Shown here: positions 13,079-25,077 of the stretch, in pieces
How positions within the stretch are numbered: position 1 is the first letter of the stretch
Layout: each line of letters begins with the position of its first letter
DNA from: Pampus argenteus
Lineage: Eukaryota; Chordata; Actinopteri; Scombriformes; Stromateidae
NCBI GenBank assembly: GCA_036937835.1
Contig: CM072876.1
Coordinates: 14,131,501 to 14,195,500, forward strand
DNA length: 64,000 nt
Direction: 5' to 3'
Program-made: the position numbers and the translations under genes
The notes under the pieces: model-generated
What the model was told of the DNA's origin: nothing
The model's input: the letters and a program-made list of their open reading frames with translations, nothing else
Database searches by the model: none

Positions 13079-13220
13079 AGGGCTGCAACTAACAATTGAT
13101 TTTTATCATTAATTCACCAGCCATTCTTGATTCATTGATTTGTCTATAAAATATCAGTAAATGTCATCTCATCATATGCTCCTAAAGACTCCAAACATAA
13201 CTCAGTGTATTAGATTTGTA
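13079..13220 (+). repeat. Copy of dispersed repeat R2
   Basis: Starts GGGCTGCAACTAACAATTGA and continues with a TCTATAAAATATCAGTAAAT block, matching the copy near 28.59 kb and a very common teleost repeat. Confidence 0.65.
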
Positions 13221-13409
13221 TATGTGCTGTTCTCACCGTCACATCTGGTTTTAACCAGTTTACAGTAGACTTTACCTTGATTGTCCGGCAAATACCAGAA
13301 AATACTACTACTACTGCTAATCATCAGACACAGAGGAGGAAACATCTGTGCAGACAAAACACCATTGTGAGACTAGAGATCACTGTCAACATATAGTCAT
13401 GATACTGAT

Positions 13410-13439
13410 GTGTGTGTGTGTATGTGTGTGTGTGTGTGT
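13410..13439. repeat. (TG)n microsatellite
   Basis: About 14 TG units with one TA interruption. Confidence 0.9.
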
Positions 13440-14759
13440 CTCAAACAGTGTGTTAAAAGACATTACATTTCATTTACAGGACATGCACTTGGCCGATTGT
13501 TATTAATTGGTTGTTAGAAATCGTTGCATTGTTGCTGCACATGATTACACTGACCCCTACTGTTGAATTATTGTTCCTGCATTTTAGCCACAAACAAGGA
13601 AGAATCGCCTTAATAATGTCTTCAACTTAGCAATATTTGTCTGACTGAATGTCCACAAACTAAAAAAGACTTTTGATTTACATTCACATAAAGTATATTT
13701 GGCCTTTTGATTATCAAAATAGTTGCAGATAACACACCAAGCTAATAATATGCCATGTCATCCTATATTATATTATATTATGTTTACGTGTGTGTGTGGC
13801 AATAGGGTTGCTTAATCATTACTAGTGTCCCCCATGCAAAAGCACAACAAACTATCTAATTAATGGAGCGTCCAACATTCCTGTCTTTTATGCTGGGATA
13901 CAAAGGAAGCCTTTTTTGTGGCTCAGCAATAAATCAGTGGCTGCAGTCAGTCGGTGACACTTCAACACAATGTAACAGTGATGTTTCTTCAGTGGCCACA
14001 GGCACGACGGCGACTTCAGCGTCACACATTTCTGACCTCCTTAGTGCACAGCTTTTTAGGGTTGTAGCGGTAAACATCAAATCAAGCATGAAGAGAGGTT
14101 AACTGTTAACTAGCAGCGATGTACAGCTGGCATTCAACAGCTCTGTAGTGAGACCAGCGTCTGCCGGGGCAAAGTGTGTTTTACAGAAAAAAAACAAAAA
14201 AAAACAAAACAAGAGACAGGTGGGGCCTCCTGAATTATTTTAAGCTCAGTGTTGTTTACTGAACAGAAGAGAAATTTAATTAGGTTTCCATTAAGTTGTG
14301 CACCTGCAGTTTAAGCCTCAGAGGGGTATAAAGCGCACTCAGGCACACGCACATGCACTCACAGCAGGCCGGTCTTTGTGCCAAATGTGTCGTCCCACTG
14401 AGTGCAGGTTGTAATCGGAACAGGCAGGTGGTAAAAACACAAATCAAACACATGAGGTAGTGTAGTAGTAGTGTGCAGCTGGTCAAATGCTGAAAGTGTG
14501 ATAAAGAAAGAAAATCTGATATATTTCAATGGATGCGAACCATGTTGTATGTATTCAGTGTTGAGCATTGGAGCAAACACTTTGACCTTATGAGAAGTTC
14601 ATTTGGGGTTATGGCTGAAATTATACATTGTTAAATAAGTTGATCAAACTTTTGGTATTTAAGTCACTTATCAGTAGAAATATTTTCCTGGGTTTTGCTC
14701 CCTAAATGTGAGGACTTACAAACAATTTAAAGACATGAATCAGCAAATGAGAGAATTGT

Positions 14760-14965
14760 TTAGGACTGCAGCTGAAAATGGAGGGCAGCAGCAGCAGCAG
14801 CGGAGCATCCAGTGGGGGATAATTTAGGGAAAGGGGAGTGTGGGTGTCATTGAGCTGCCATTTCCATCAGCCTCATTAGTTAATTATATTGTCAGGGATC
14901 CCATTAGTGTTTTTACAGTTCACTGAACTCCTTCCTTTGTATCAACGTCAACGTCGCCCACCACA
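14760..14965. other. Repeat-poor segment with homeodomain-like words
   Basis: A short CAG run is followed by a complex stretch with TCATTAGTTAATTATATTG and CCCATTAGTG. Density of TAAT/ATTA words resembles vertebrate conserved non-coding elements; conservation was not tested. Confidence 0.25.
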
Positions 14966-17161
14966 TGCAGCAGAAAAATCATGTATTTTTTCTTTCTAAC
15001 AACTGAGTAGTTTTATTTCAGTTTAACATGTTCATGTTACACGGAACTGGAGGCTACTAGTAAAAGTATGTGTCGTACTTTAGCATCATTTGAAAGGTGT
15101 TGGCAAACTTTTCTGCCTTTAAGGTTTTACTAGTGAATTCAAATAAATAGCGAGTGGTGCAGTGTGACAAAGAGCAAGTCAATTCAACAAAATTAAAGTT
15201 TTAATTGACATTTTATGACATTTTCTACTATAGTAATATTTTCAGTTTATAAAATATACTTTCTAACTGCCTTGACACAGACAGAAATATCCTCTGCGAA
15301 AAGTGAAAAATGTCTTTCCACTTAGACAAATGCACTTCTGCGGTTAAACATTTTGACATGTAAATGCACATATAGACACATAAAATCTAATACAATTTGG
15401 GTGTAAGGGAGGAAGCGTGCCACTAGGGTGCACTGTCATTTCATACATGAAAACATCTAACCCTCGTGACATAAGTGTGATTAATAGCATGGCAAAATTA
15501 TATAATTTCATTTTAGATAATATGCTTATATTCTGGTACAAATCCTGTCAGGAAAAAGCAGGAGCTATACTATAGTATAGTATAACTATAATCTATATTC
15601 ACAGACTATCGCTACACTTACAGTTATCATAATTACAATAACTAAATTAAAATCATTAGTATAAATTTAGGAATAGGAACCTGCTGCTTTTAGGACTTTA
15701 AGGGTTAACCTAAGTTGCAATAATTTCAATTTCAATAATTTTGTTGGTAAAAAAGTGTCTGGTTTACTTTTTCATAGGCTATAGACCTTTAAGAATATCT
15801 ATTACTATCTAATGCTTTCACATTTATGTAAATTGGGACGGAAAATGAAAACGCAAAAAGTGCAATTTGAATGAATTTATTCACAACCAGGCTTCAGTTA
15901 GCCAATAAATTAACATAAATAAGGAAAAAAAAAAAAGTTAACAATTTTTAAAAGACAGAATTTTGTCCAACTCACGACTGTCAGGAAGTGTGAGCTGTGA
16001 ATACATGTTCAAGTTAAAACAATATTAATGATAATAAAATAATACTAGTGATAACAATTTACATATAGGCTTTACTATATAGGCCTAAGTTGGATTTGTT
16101 CATTATTCATTCATATTGAACAGGCCAATTTATGTTTTACCCTTTAATGAATATATAAAAATATATGAATATGTAATAAATATATAACTGTAACATAATT
16201 TTACAAAGTGTACATAAATGTGATAACTCTATACGTTAAATAAATACTGGTGTCCAAATCGAGAACTCACAACTATCCCTACTTACATATCTTCGTCACA
16301 ATTCTTTAATAACCAAATGTTCAGGGATCCTTATAACTAAATGTTTGGTTATGGTGTGTGCTTATGATCAAAATAAATACATAAATAAATGGTAGAGCTC
16401 TCAAATCAATTCATTTCTTTCTTTCTTTTTTCACAATGTGTAAAACATCTAAATTGTAAAAGCATTACGTAACATTATTAGGTTATTTTTAGTCTAAAAA
16501 ATAACAGATGCTAGCTGCTACATTATCTACAAAAAAAACAACGATTAGAATCATAAATCGACATCAAAAAAGTCATTTTGTTTGGCCCAGCCCATAGGCT
16601 AATTTATCATTATCAATTTAAAAAAAAAAAGTTTTTCTAGCTGGTCTCTGTTGTTATTTATTGTTATTTGATTTGATCAAGTGTAAAATAAACAAGTGTT
16701 GAAATTCAGGCTAGGGGCTTAGAAATTGGCCCATGTCTATGCATCATTGTATAACGTGCACCGGTGACCCCGCTACATCTTTTGAACATGAGGAACATTT
16801 CTGAAGCTGCTGAATCGTGTCATGTGTTTACTATGAACTGTGGCCAGTAAGCTTTTAAACTGTCAAGGGACCAACAAATCATGCAACAAAACAAAATATC
16901 ATAAACCAACCAAAACCATTAAATGGCTTTTAACTTTTTATCAGGGGGAAACACAATCACTTGATTTTATGGATTCCCGGGGAAGCTTGTAAAAAAGAGG
17001 AAAATCCATCTCTAAATTTAAGCGAAACCATTTTCAACCGAGATGACTGTGTTGTTTAAGTATGAACTCTCATTAAAGTCCGTCACTGGAAATGGAAAGA
17101 AAAAAGGTGGACAGATGTGGCTTTGGCAGAGAAGAGATGTGAATGGGGTTCTTTCTATGTG

Positions 17162-17163
<2 letters not shown>

Positions 17164-17210
<47 letters not shown>
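17164..17210. repeat. (TA)n microsatellite
   Basis: About 23 TA units. Confidence 0.95.
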
Positions 17211-17214
<4 letters not shown>

Positions 17215-17983
17215 TGAGCATGCACCGAAAAAACCAATGAAAAAAGGACTGCACACAAAGTGAACTTGAAGTAACGTCATGTATTGTGTTTGCACGTTGC
17301 ACATAAAGCCAGAATTATCTTACAAATCCACCCATGACTATTCTCGTAAAATAAAAAATAAAAAAAGCTCAGAAACATTTTCCTGAATTCAAACTTGAAT
17401 AATGGTGTGGGCTTTTTTTTCTCCCCCCCCCCCTGGATGGTTTTAATTGCTTTTCAGTAGAACAGTATTACTCCCACATCACAACATGTACTGAGAGAGA
17501 ATGCGAGGCACGGCGCTCTCCAGAAATAAATAACCTCTTCAGCCTGTTACAGGAAACCAGCAGCAAAAAAAAAAAAAATCCGCAAGAACTGACAGACACT
17601 GCAGCTCTCCTCTCTGCTCTGTCTTACTTTGTCACACATGCATACACGCCTCCAGTTTCTCACACACAGTCTTTTCCTTCAGTCTATCGCAGTCTTGCTC
17701 GATTATTACTTTCATTGTCATTTTCTTCTGCTATACTGTATCTCTGCAAAAGAAGCCCTTCAGTCCATTGACACTTGTTGAGACCATCTGTACTGACAGT
17801 TCTGACTTTTTGGAATTTAGGATATTGAGATCTAAAATGTACTGTAGACATCAGATTAATTAATGTCTAATCACTCATACATATACAGTATTTCCAGTTT
17901 GAAAATGATGATGCCTAGATAGCAAAAAGTAAAGAAAAGGTTTTGGGAGAACTGATCCTTTAATACATTTATTCATATCTTGT

Positions 17984-18415
17984 ACATTTCTAGCTCTATA
18001 TTTAAATTCTGGAGCTCTACTGAAATAGCTTTGCATGATTCCTTATGTATCTTATACTGACTCTTTATCCATCCTCTGTCTGAAACAGGCTGTTTTAGTT
18101 CATGTCTCTTTGCGCCCCCTCCTCCCGATGAGCTTGCTCTGTTCTGATTGGTTAACTTCTGGAGCTGAAGTTGCCTTTCAGCACATTGCCGGCAATTCCA
18201 GAAGCTACATAAGCAAACACTAGTAGTATTAAATCACAACGTTTCAGTCTGTATATACCTTCATCAGGACCTTCATCAAGTATAAGACAGTTGTTATGGA
18301 AACTCCTCAAATACATCTGTACATGTTCAAGCCTGAATCTGATCTCAAATATGCGTGTGGACAACATGAACAACCTTAGCAACAACCTTAGCAACAAAGA
18401 CTACTGCTGACAGCA
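17984..18415 (+). repeat. Dispersed repeat R1, near-complete copy
   Basis: Shares with 61639-62075 the blocks CTGTCTGAAACAGG, CTCTGTTCTGATTGG, CTCAAATACATCTGTACATG, GTGGACAAC and CAACCTTAGCAACAAAG in the same order. An extra stretch near 18240-18285 interrupts it. Non-coding, probably a SINE- or MITE-like element. Confidence 0.8.
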
Positions 18416-18884
18416 TAAAAATCATTTTAAAAAAAGGACTCTGCAGCCCTGTGTCATGAAGAAAGAAACTAGGAGTTTGTTAGAAGCTTCTGTCCTGCAA
18501 CATCCACTTGTTGTTGTTTGGATGAATGCTGGAGAATAATTGTCTTCCTACATTTAAAATGACAATTTGTTTAGCCTCCAAGTAAAGAACGGCAGTATAA
18601 TACCGATAAGTAAAGTCTTTTTTTTTATCTCTTGTCTCGTTTGACCTTGAATCCTCTGGTTAAAAGAATTCTTCCTGTCTCTTCTTCCCTCTCTGTCTTA
18701 GTTCCTTCAGTTGCTCTGTTCCCACCAGATTTAGGCTACGTATGTTTATTTATTTATTTAGTTTTAGCATTTGTGTGTAGAAGAACTTTACAGTGTGTGC
18801 CAACCTGTAGCTGTGTGTGCAAATGTTCATTTTACCCTCACTACTGTTTTGTTTTGTTTTTTCGTTTCGTTTCACTCTCGCAGC

Positions 18885-19085
18885 GCTTATGAACTTCAAC
18901 AAAGCTCTAAACCCACTGTACACACTGCCGCCAGCACCAAATGGCAGACATAGAAAGTTAGTGACAAGCTGGCGAACATAGTGGAGCATTTGGCAGTTAA
19001 ATAATGACGATATTTTCCTCAGGAGTTAGTGGAGACCCTCCCTGCTGACGTCAGACAATCTAAATCTAAAATAAAAACTCATCTT
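18885..19085 (+). repeat. Dispersed repeat R4 / possible LINE 3' fragment
   Basis: GGAGCATTTGGCAGTTAAAT and then TTTTCCTCAGGAGTTAGTGG match a frequent teleost repeat. The following frame reads RQSKSKIKTHLF, similar to the C-terminal end of LINE proteins. Confidence 0.5.
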
Positions 19086-19500
19086 TTTACCTCAACCTAC
19101 AATTAGTCTGTCTGTAATTAAGTACTCTTCTTCTACTCTCTTCTTCAGAGAAGACCTGGCTCCTGCCCCCCCCCTCTGACTCTTCCCTGCCAGCATTAAA
19201 ATGATAGCAAAACAAATATTTCCCACACTGGTCAGCGTGTGAAGCCAGCTACCCAACATGCAAAGCAGTGCCCCCAGTGTCACCTCATGTGCCAGGTTGC
19301 CACAATAAGAGCAACAACTTCCCACTCTCACTTCTATAAAGCTGTCAGCACGTGATGCCTGCCCTGTGCCATGCTGCAGAGGTCAACATGAACCTCTGAC
19401 CTCAGCCAGACCCTGCCAGCCTGGGGGTCAGGCAGTTTTGATTCCTTGTTTTGATGCTCAGCATTGTGGGAAAACATGTTTGTTTATTAACAGTTGTTAG

Positions 19501-19522
19501 ATTTTTTTTTTTTTTTTTTTTT
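19501..19522. repeat. Poly(T) tract
   Basis: About 20 T in a row, the reverse of a poly(A) tail. No retroelement body was recognised next to it. Confidence 0.6.
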
Positions 19523-22103
19523 GGATGTAAAGTAGAGACGTTGAGATTAATTTTGTATAGAATATGATGCTTATATTTGTGATCATGTGACCTGAAGACG
19601 TATAGTGGATCGGTCCAGCTTTGCGAGTGTATACAAGCTATAACCTGATTCATGTAACATCTTAGCTATGAACACGTGAGAACTGAGCTGCAGAGAAAGT
19701 GGTGGTGGTGGTGAAGTGGTGAAGTGGAGGACAGCTCTTAATGAATTTCAGAGGAGGAATAACCTTCTGTGTTCCTCTTACTAATGGGTCCATCTCTCCC
19801 TGGGCACATAGGACTTCTCCTTTCTCTCTGCCAGCTGTTTCCGCACTGAAAACAATCTCTTAAAAAAAGTGAGTCTTCCCAACATCATATATAACCATGC
19901 ACATCCATGCTGTGTTTATAATACTATGATCATTGCGTTTATACAAGTGTCCATGTCAGCAGGGGACCACGCGTACGATAGATGGATGTCAAGAACTTTA
20001 AAACTGCAAAACTGCAGCGACATCATTTGAAATACTCCAGGTTCAAAGTTCTTGACCTCGGAAAAAGCAGTTCAGTCTTAACTTTCATGGAGGGGAAGTT
20101 ATCAGTTCAGTGTCAACTGATCTGATGTTGTGAAAAAATGGTTTACATCAGTAACATTTGTGAATGGCAACTGTAACCAAACATTTTGTATTACCTAAAG
20201 TGATACAAAATACAACAAGGTACAGTACAAACAAGTGTTCAGGTTTCCGTAATTTCCATTTGTATCAGAAAGGATGATCTCGTTAACGAGGTTGTCAGCG
20301 TACCTACTGATCAACACAAATCATCACTGTGATTTCTACATATTCACGCCTGCTTGCACACTAATGTGAAAAACATGAAATGTGTAGCTCACCGCCCCAC
20401 ACCACTGGGTAGAGTGAGGTTAGTTCTTGAGCCACTGACTTGGCAAATAAAAGAAGCTGATCACCCGAGACCTATTAAACCCCCTACAGTGCTTTCATTA
20501 GATTATCAAGATCTGAGTAGAAATAATACACCTCTTTCTGCTGACAGGTCTTCCTGCCATAGCAACAAAGTGGCGAGATTCTGAAATGACTGGAACCAAA
20601 TCTCGGTAATGCTCATTGGTTATTATGTGCTATCATGAAAACTAAGGGTTAAAAGCTCAATTTTAAGGCCAAATTGGCCCTTCAGCTCCCCATAAACCAA
20701 ATGACAGACAGACGGGCAAAGCCATAGCCGCATCTTCAGGCACAATTTGCACCTTGTAACCTGAGGTGCACTCATGTAAGTTTGGTCATAATGTAAAGAC
20801 TTAAGTCCATTACCTGGTAATGTCAAATGAGCTTCTGAAGCACTGATAGACTGCACAGCCACAAAATGTAATCACCGTAAATTGGATTTTGAGTGCATCG
20901 TAATTTTGAATGATTATCGGCAGGTGTGGCGGTGGTCCATGTATTTTTTTTTTTCCTTTGGATGAAAATGTTCTTTTAGGCACACATACACAGATATACT
21001 CTGTCCTTCTGACTCCTGGGAGAGCAGGTGTGGAGAGGGGATTAAATCTGGAGAACGTAGTCCATGTACTACACTTGATAAATGCTATATTATGTGCTAT
21101 ATTACTTTTTTTTATTGCAACAGTTGTTGCTTTTCTTGCATCATTTTTCATGATATTGCATCTGATCTGCAAGACATTCATTGTAGTGTCCAGGTTTGCA
21201 GGGAGCCGGTACATCAACAATAGAGGCCCTACACTTAGCAGAGTGGCTAATCAGCCAAACCAAATTGACATGATGATGTAGGAGTGCGATGGCACACTCA
21301 GTACAGCGGCAGTTTGCGTTTATCTCTGTGGGACGGAGAGACAAATCAGGTAGAGAAACACTGTGTGTTACTATACACACGTCATGTAAACTCAAAGAAC
21401 GTGACATTTTGTTTTAAGGTAAACACACTTGGACTGTGGTAAGCGTCTGTAGCAAAAGCAGATGAATATTCTTGAACATGTAATTCTTAAATGTGGTTTA
21501 TATTGTTGTAACTGAATGTTTTGGCCTTTCCGTTGGACAAAACAAGCAATCTGAAGATGATGAGAGATCCTGAGTATTTGTCATTATTTTTGTATATTTT
21601 ATACAATATTCTATATATATAAACAATTACTGTTATATATGTACATTTGTTCCATATCTACTTTGCATAATGATACACACAATTTGCATATCTTTATCAA
21701 AGCTCTATGCAATTTTGCCTATAGTGATGGTGTCCATAATCGAAAAGTTATGATACCAGTACCAATACCAGTATGCTTAAATTGATACCAATACCAATGA
21801 CTTCACCACCACAGGCTCTATGGGTTGTTGCGGCTGTAGAGGTCCAATCACATAGAATGGCTGCTAGTAAAACCATACAAATAGTAATTTTTTTTCTAAA
21901 TCTGGGAACAAAAAGGATCGAATGACTGGAGAAGCAATACCACTTGCTACTGGTAGATACCCTAAAGCCATACCAATTGGTGAACATTGTATGACCAACA
22001 ACTAAACAGGTCCGTCTTGCATTTAATCATTCCTCCTGTTCATGCTGACAATTAGACGAGCTGTCAGTAAGTTTATCAGAAGATAATATGAGTCAGTCAG
22101 TAA

Positions 22104-22534
<431 letters not shown>

Positions 22535-23879
22535 GTCTTATGCTGTCTTACGGCTGACATTATTTCACAGGATGTAATCTTCAATAAAATTGAGCCACTC
22601 CTTAAAGGAAGGCTGTCCGCTCTACACAGGGACATTGTTTTGTTTTTTTTGGTTTTTTTGCTTGTTTGTATCTCCTTGCAGCCTGTTTGTAGCAGTTTCC
22701 TCTCTGGACTTTCTGTACTAATGAGTTCGGAGAAAAGCAGAGATCAGACATCCGCTCTGCTGCTCAGTGAGTGCAGGCCTCTGGTTAGATGCACTAACAT
22801 GACACTGTCACTGGTGCATAAAAACAGCAGAAAAAGACACGCCCATTTTAGAATAATTAAAATAACAATCCATCGTACGTCAACTCAGTGTTGCCACAAA
22901 TTATTATTTATTCACCAGCAAGAGCCTCAGTAAAGTTCATTTTATTTACTGAATTAAAACTACTGATAATTTATCTATTCAAATGGAGATATATAAGGCA
23001 AAAGAGAACGGTTGAAAAGAAATTATACTTAAACTAATGTTGACTCTTTTTTTCCTTTCAGTTGTCAGTGAGTGACAGTATCTGCAGTGTCTCTGGATGC
23101 TTCCAAAATGTGTAGCAGAGTGCAGGTTTATGAATACAAATACCTGCTTGTGTACCTGTTGTGTGATAGATTGGGGTGATAACACAACAAACAGGAAGGT
23201 GTGGTTTTATTCTGACGTATTTGGATTTTCCCTGAGCAGTTCAAATTCACAAAATAAGACAAAGCCGGGGATAAAGCTGATTCTTTCATAATAAAAGCAT
23301 GTTTTCCTCTATATGGACCTAATAATTGGTGTATTTATTGCTCCTGACTTTTACGTGCTGATTGTCAATCCAAAGTGGAAAGGAAGGCATTTGTAGACAT
23401 CCAACTATATTTTAAACATATAGCTGAACCGACATTCAGGATGTTATTTTAAGGATTTAAATGTGGTAATTGTCCTTTTTATTTGTGGAAGAACCATATC
23501 AGACACATAATATTGATCCCCACTGTACAGTGGACAATATTAGAATTAACATTTATGTACTGTATATTAAGCTTTTCCATGTTTTAATATGGTCATAGAA
23601 CAACTTTAGGAGTATGTGAAAATTAAAAAGTTAGATTACAGCATTTTCATTTTTATATTATCAATTTTAATATAGCCAAGTCCCTAATGGGTTTCCATAG
23701 AATTCAAAAGAGGAAAAGAGACGCAACTAAAAAACCAAAGTAAACCTTTGAAACGTGCTCCTGAGGCAGGATTTTATTTTGAAGGCTCTCACCGGAACTT
23801 GTGCATCTTATTCCGTGGTATTTAACAGCGTTTCCCCTTAACTCCGGCTGGTAGTTCGCCTCCGGCCAGAAACCCACAG

Positions 23880-24062
23880 CCGTGTGTTAAACCAACGCGC
23901 TCTGACTGTCGGTGAACCCAGCCGTCACTCGGCCTGTCTGCAGCACCGACACCACTTTATTTCCCACTTTAGCAGCACATGACACCGCTGCGGGACTTCA
24001 TAAAACACGTCAGACTGAGTAGTGAAAACTTTCTCTGCAACTGGTTGCGTCTGGAAGAGGAG
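23880..24062 (+). other. esr2: Candidate untranslated first exon and promoter region of esr2
   Basis: A GC-richer segment in AT-rich surroundings ends with a near-consensus donor GAGGAG|GTAAGAGG (exon end 24062). A TATA-like CATAAAAC lies at about 23999-24006, and a short CCG-repeat tract follows the donor. Teleost esr2 genes commonly have a non-coding first exon, so this is a reasonable candidate about 6 kb upstream of the start codon. The start of transcription cannot be placed from sequence alone. Confidence 0.35.
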
Positions 24063-24899
24063 GTAAGAGGATGTCCATGTTTATAATAATTAATGTTTGC
24101 GTACGTGCAGCCGCCGCCGCCGCAGCAGCTGTGCAGAGGGGACATCAGGCTAAAGTCCCAACAGTCCCTCTGATTTATTGCTGCGGGTCAAATATTTAAA
24201 GCCCAAGCAACAAGTAGAAGGCCTGTAACTGCGTGTGTTAAAAAGCAGATCTTACTTCTGTTTGTTAACAGGCGACACGGAGCAATAAATCATTACCTAC
24301 ACTACAGGCTGGGATGGGATTAATCTAGAGTTTATTATAGATGCTTTTTAAATAATCATTTCTAGATCTTAACAGCTTATTAACGAGTTAAATATAAAAA
24401 GGTCACAATACATCATGAGGAATATATACGTAACAGATAATTTATGCTTAGTGTAATCATGCATTTCTCCTTAAACATATTTACACTACTGTAATAATGG
24501 TTTTCTGCAGTAAAAATATTATATAGACTATATGTACATATATTCTGGATCTTCAGGACAAGATGTCCTATTCTAGGTGCTGTAGTGGGTTTCTAATGTT
24601 GTTTGGCAATCAGACTTTTAAATTTAAACAAGCCTAATGTGAACAGTAGCCTACTTAAAAAGAAAAAAAATCACTTATCACTGTGTAAATAATGAGGTCC
24701 TATCAGCCAGCTGCTATGATACAGACACGCTAACAGGAAGAATTTCCTTTTCTCCTCATTTGAACTGAGCATCTGATGGAGGATCACTACCACGTCCTCC
24801 TGATCAAGACATTGATTTAGTTTATGTAGGAGGAATTTATCCAAAACAGATGGTAGAGGTGGAGTTGCATTCATTAAACACTTTGGGATTAATAAATTC

Positions 24900-24933
24900 T
24901 ATCTATGTATCTATCTATCTATCTATCTATCTA
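24900..24933. repeat. (CTAT)n microsatellite
   Basis: About eight units, one variant. Confidence 0.9.
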
Positions 24934-25041
24934 GAGCTGCAGAAGTGGTGCCTTGTCCTCTCAGACTGTATTTATTCTCTTCTCTATCTGCCCACATACC
25001 TGATAGATGTAGAAATGAATACCATTTCTTATCAGTTGCTG

Positions 25042-25077
25042 ACCCCCCCCCCCCCAAAAAAAAAAAAGAAAAAAAAT
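25042..25077. repeat. Poly(C)-poly(A) tract
   Basis: Thirteen C followed by about 20 A with one G interruption. Confidence 0.9.

Noticed and set aside
15560..15600. ACTATAGTATAGTATAACTATA near-palindrome
   Set aside because: Short AT-rich self-complementarity of a kind expected by chance in this composition.
20910..21281. 123-residue plus-strand frame with hydrophobic stretch
   Set aside because: No splice context, no family resemblance, and overlapping frames on the other strand. The hydrophobic part comes from a T-rich stretch.
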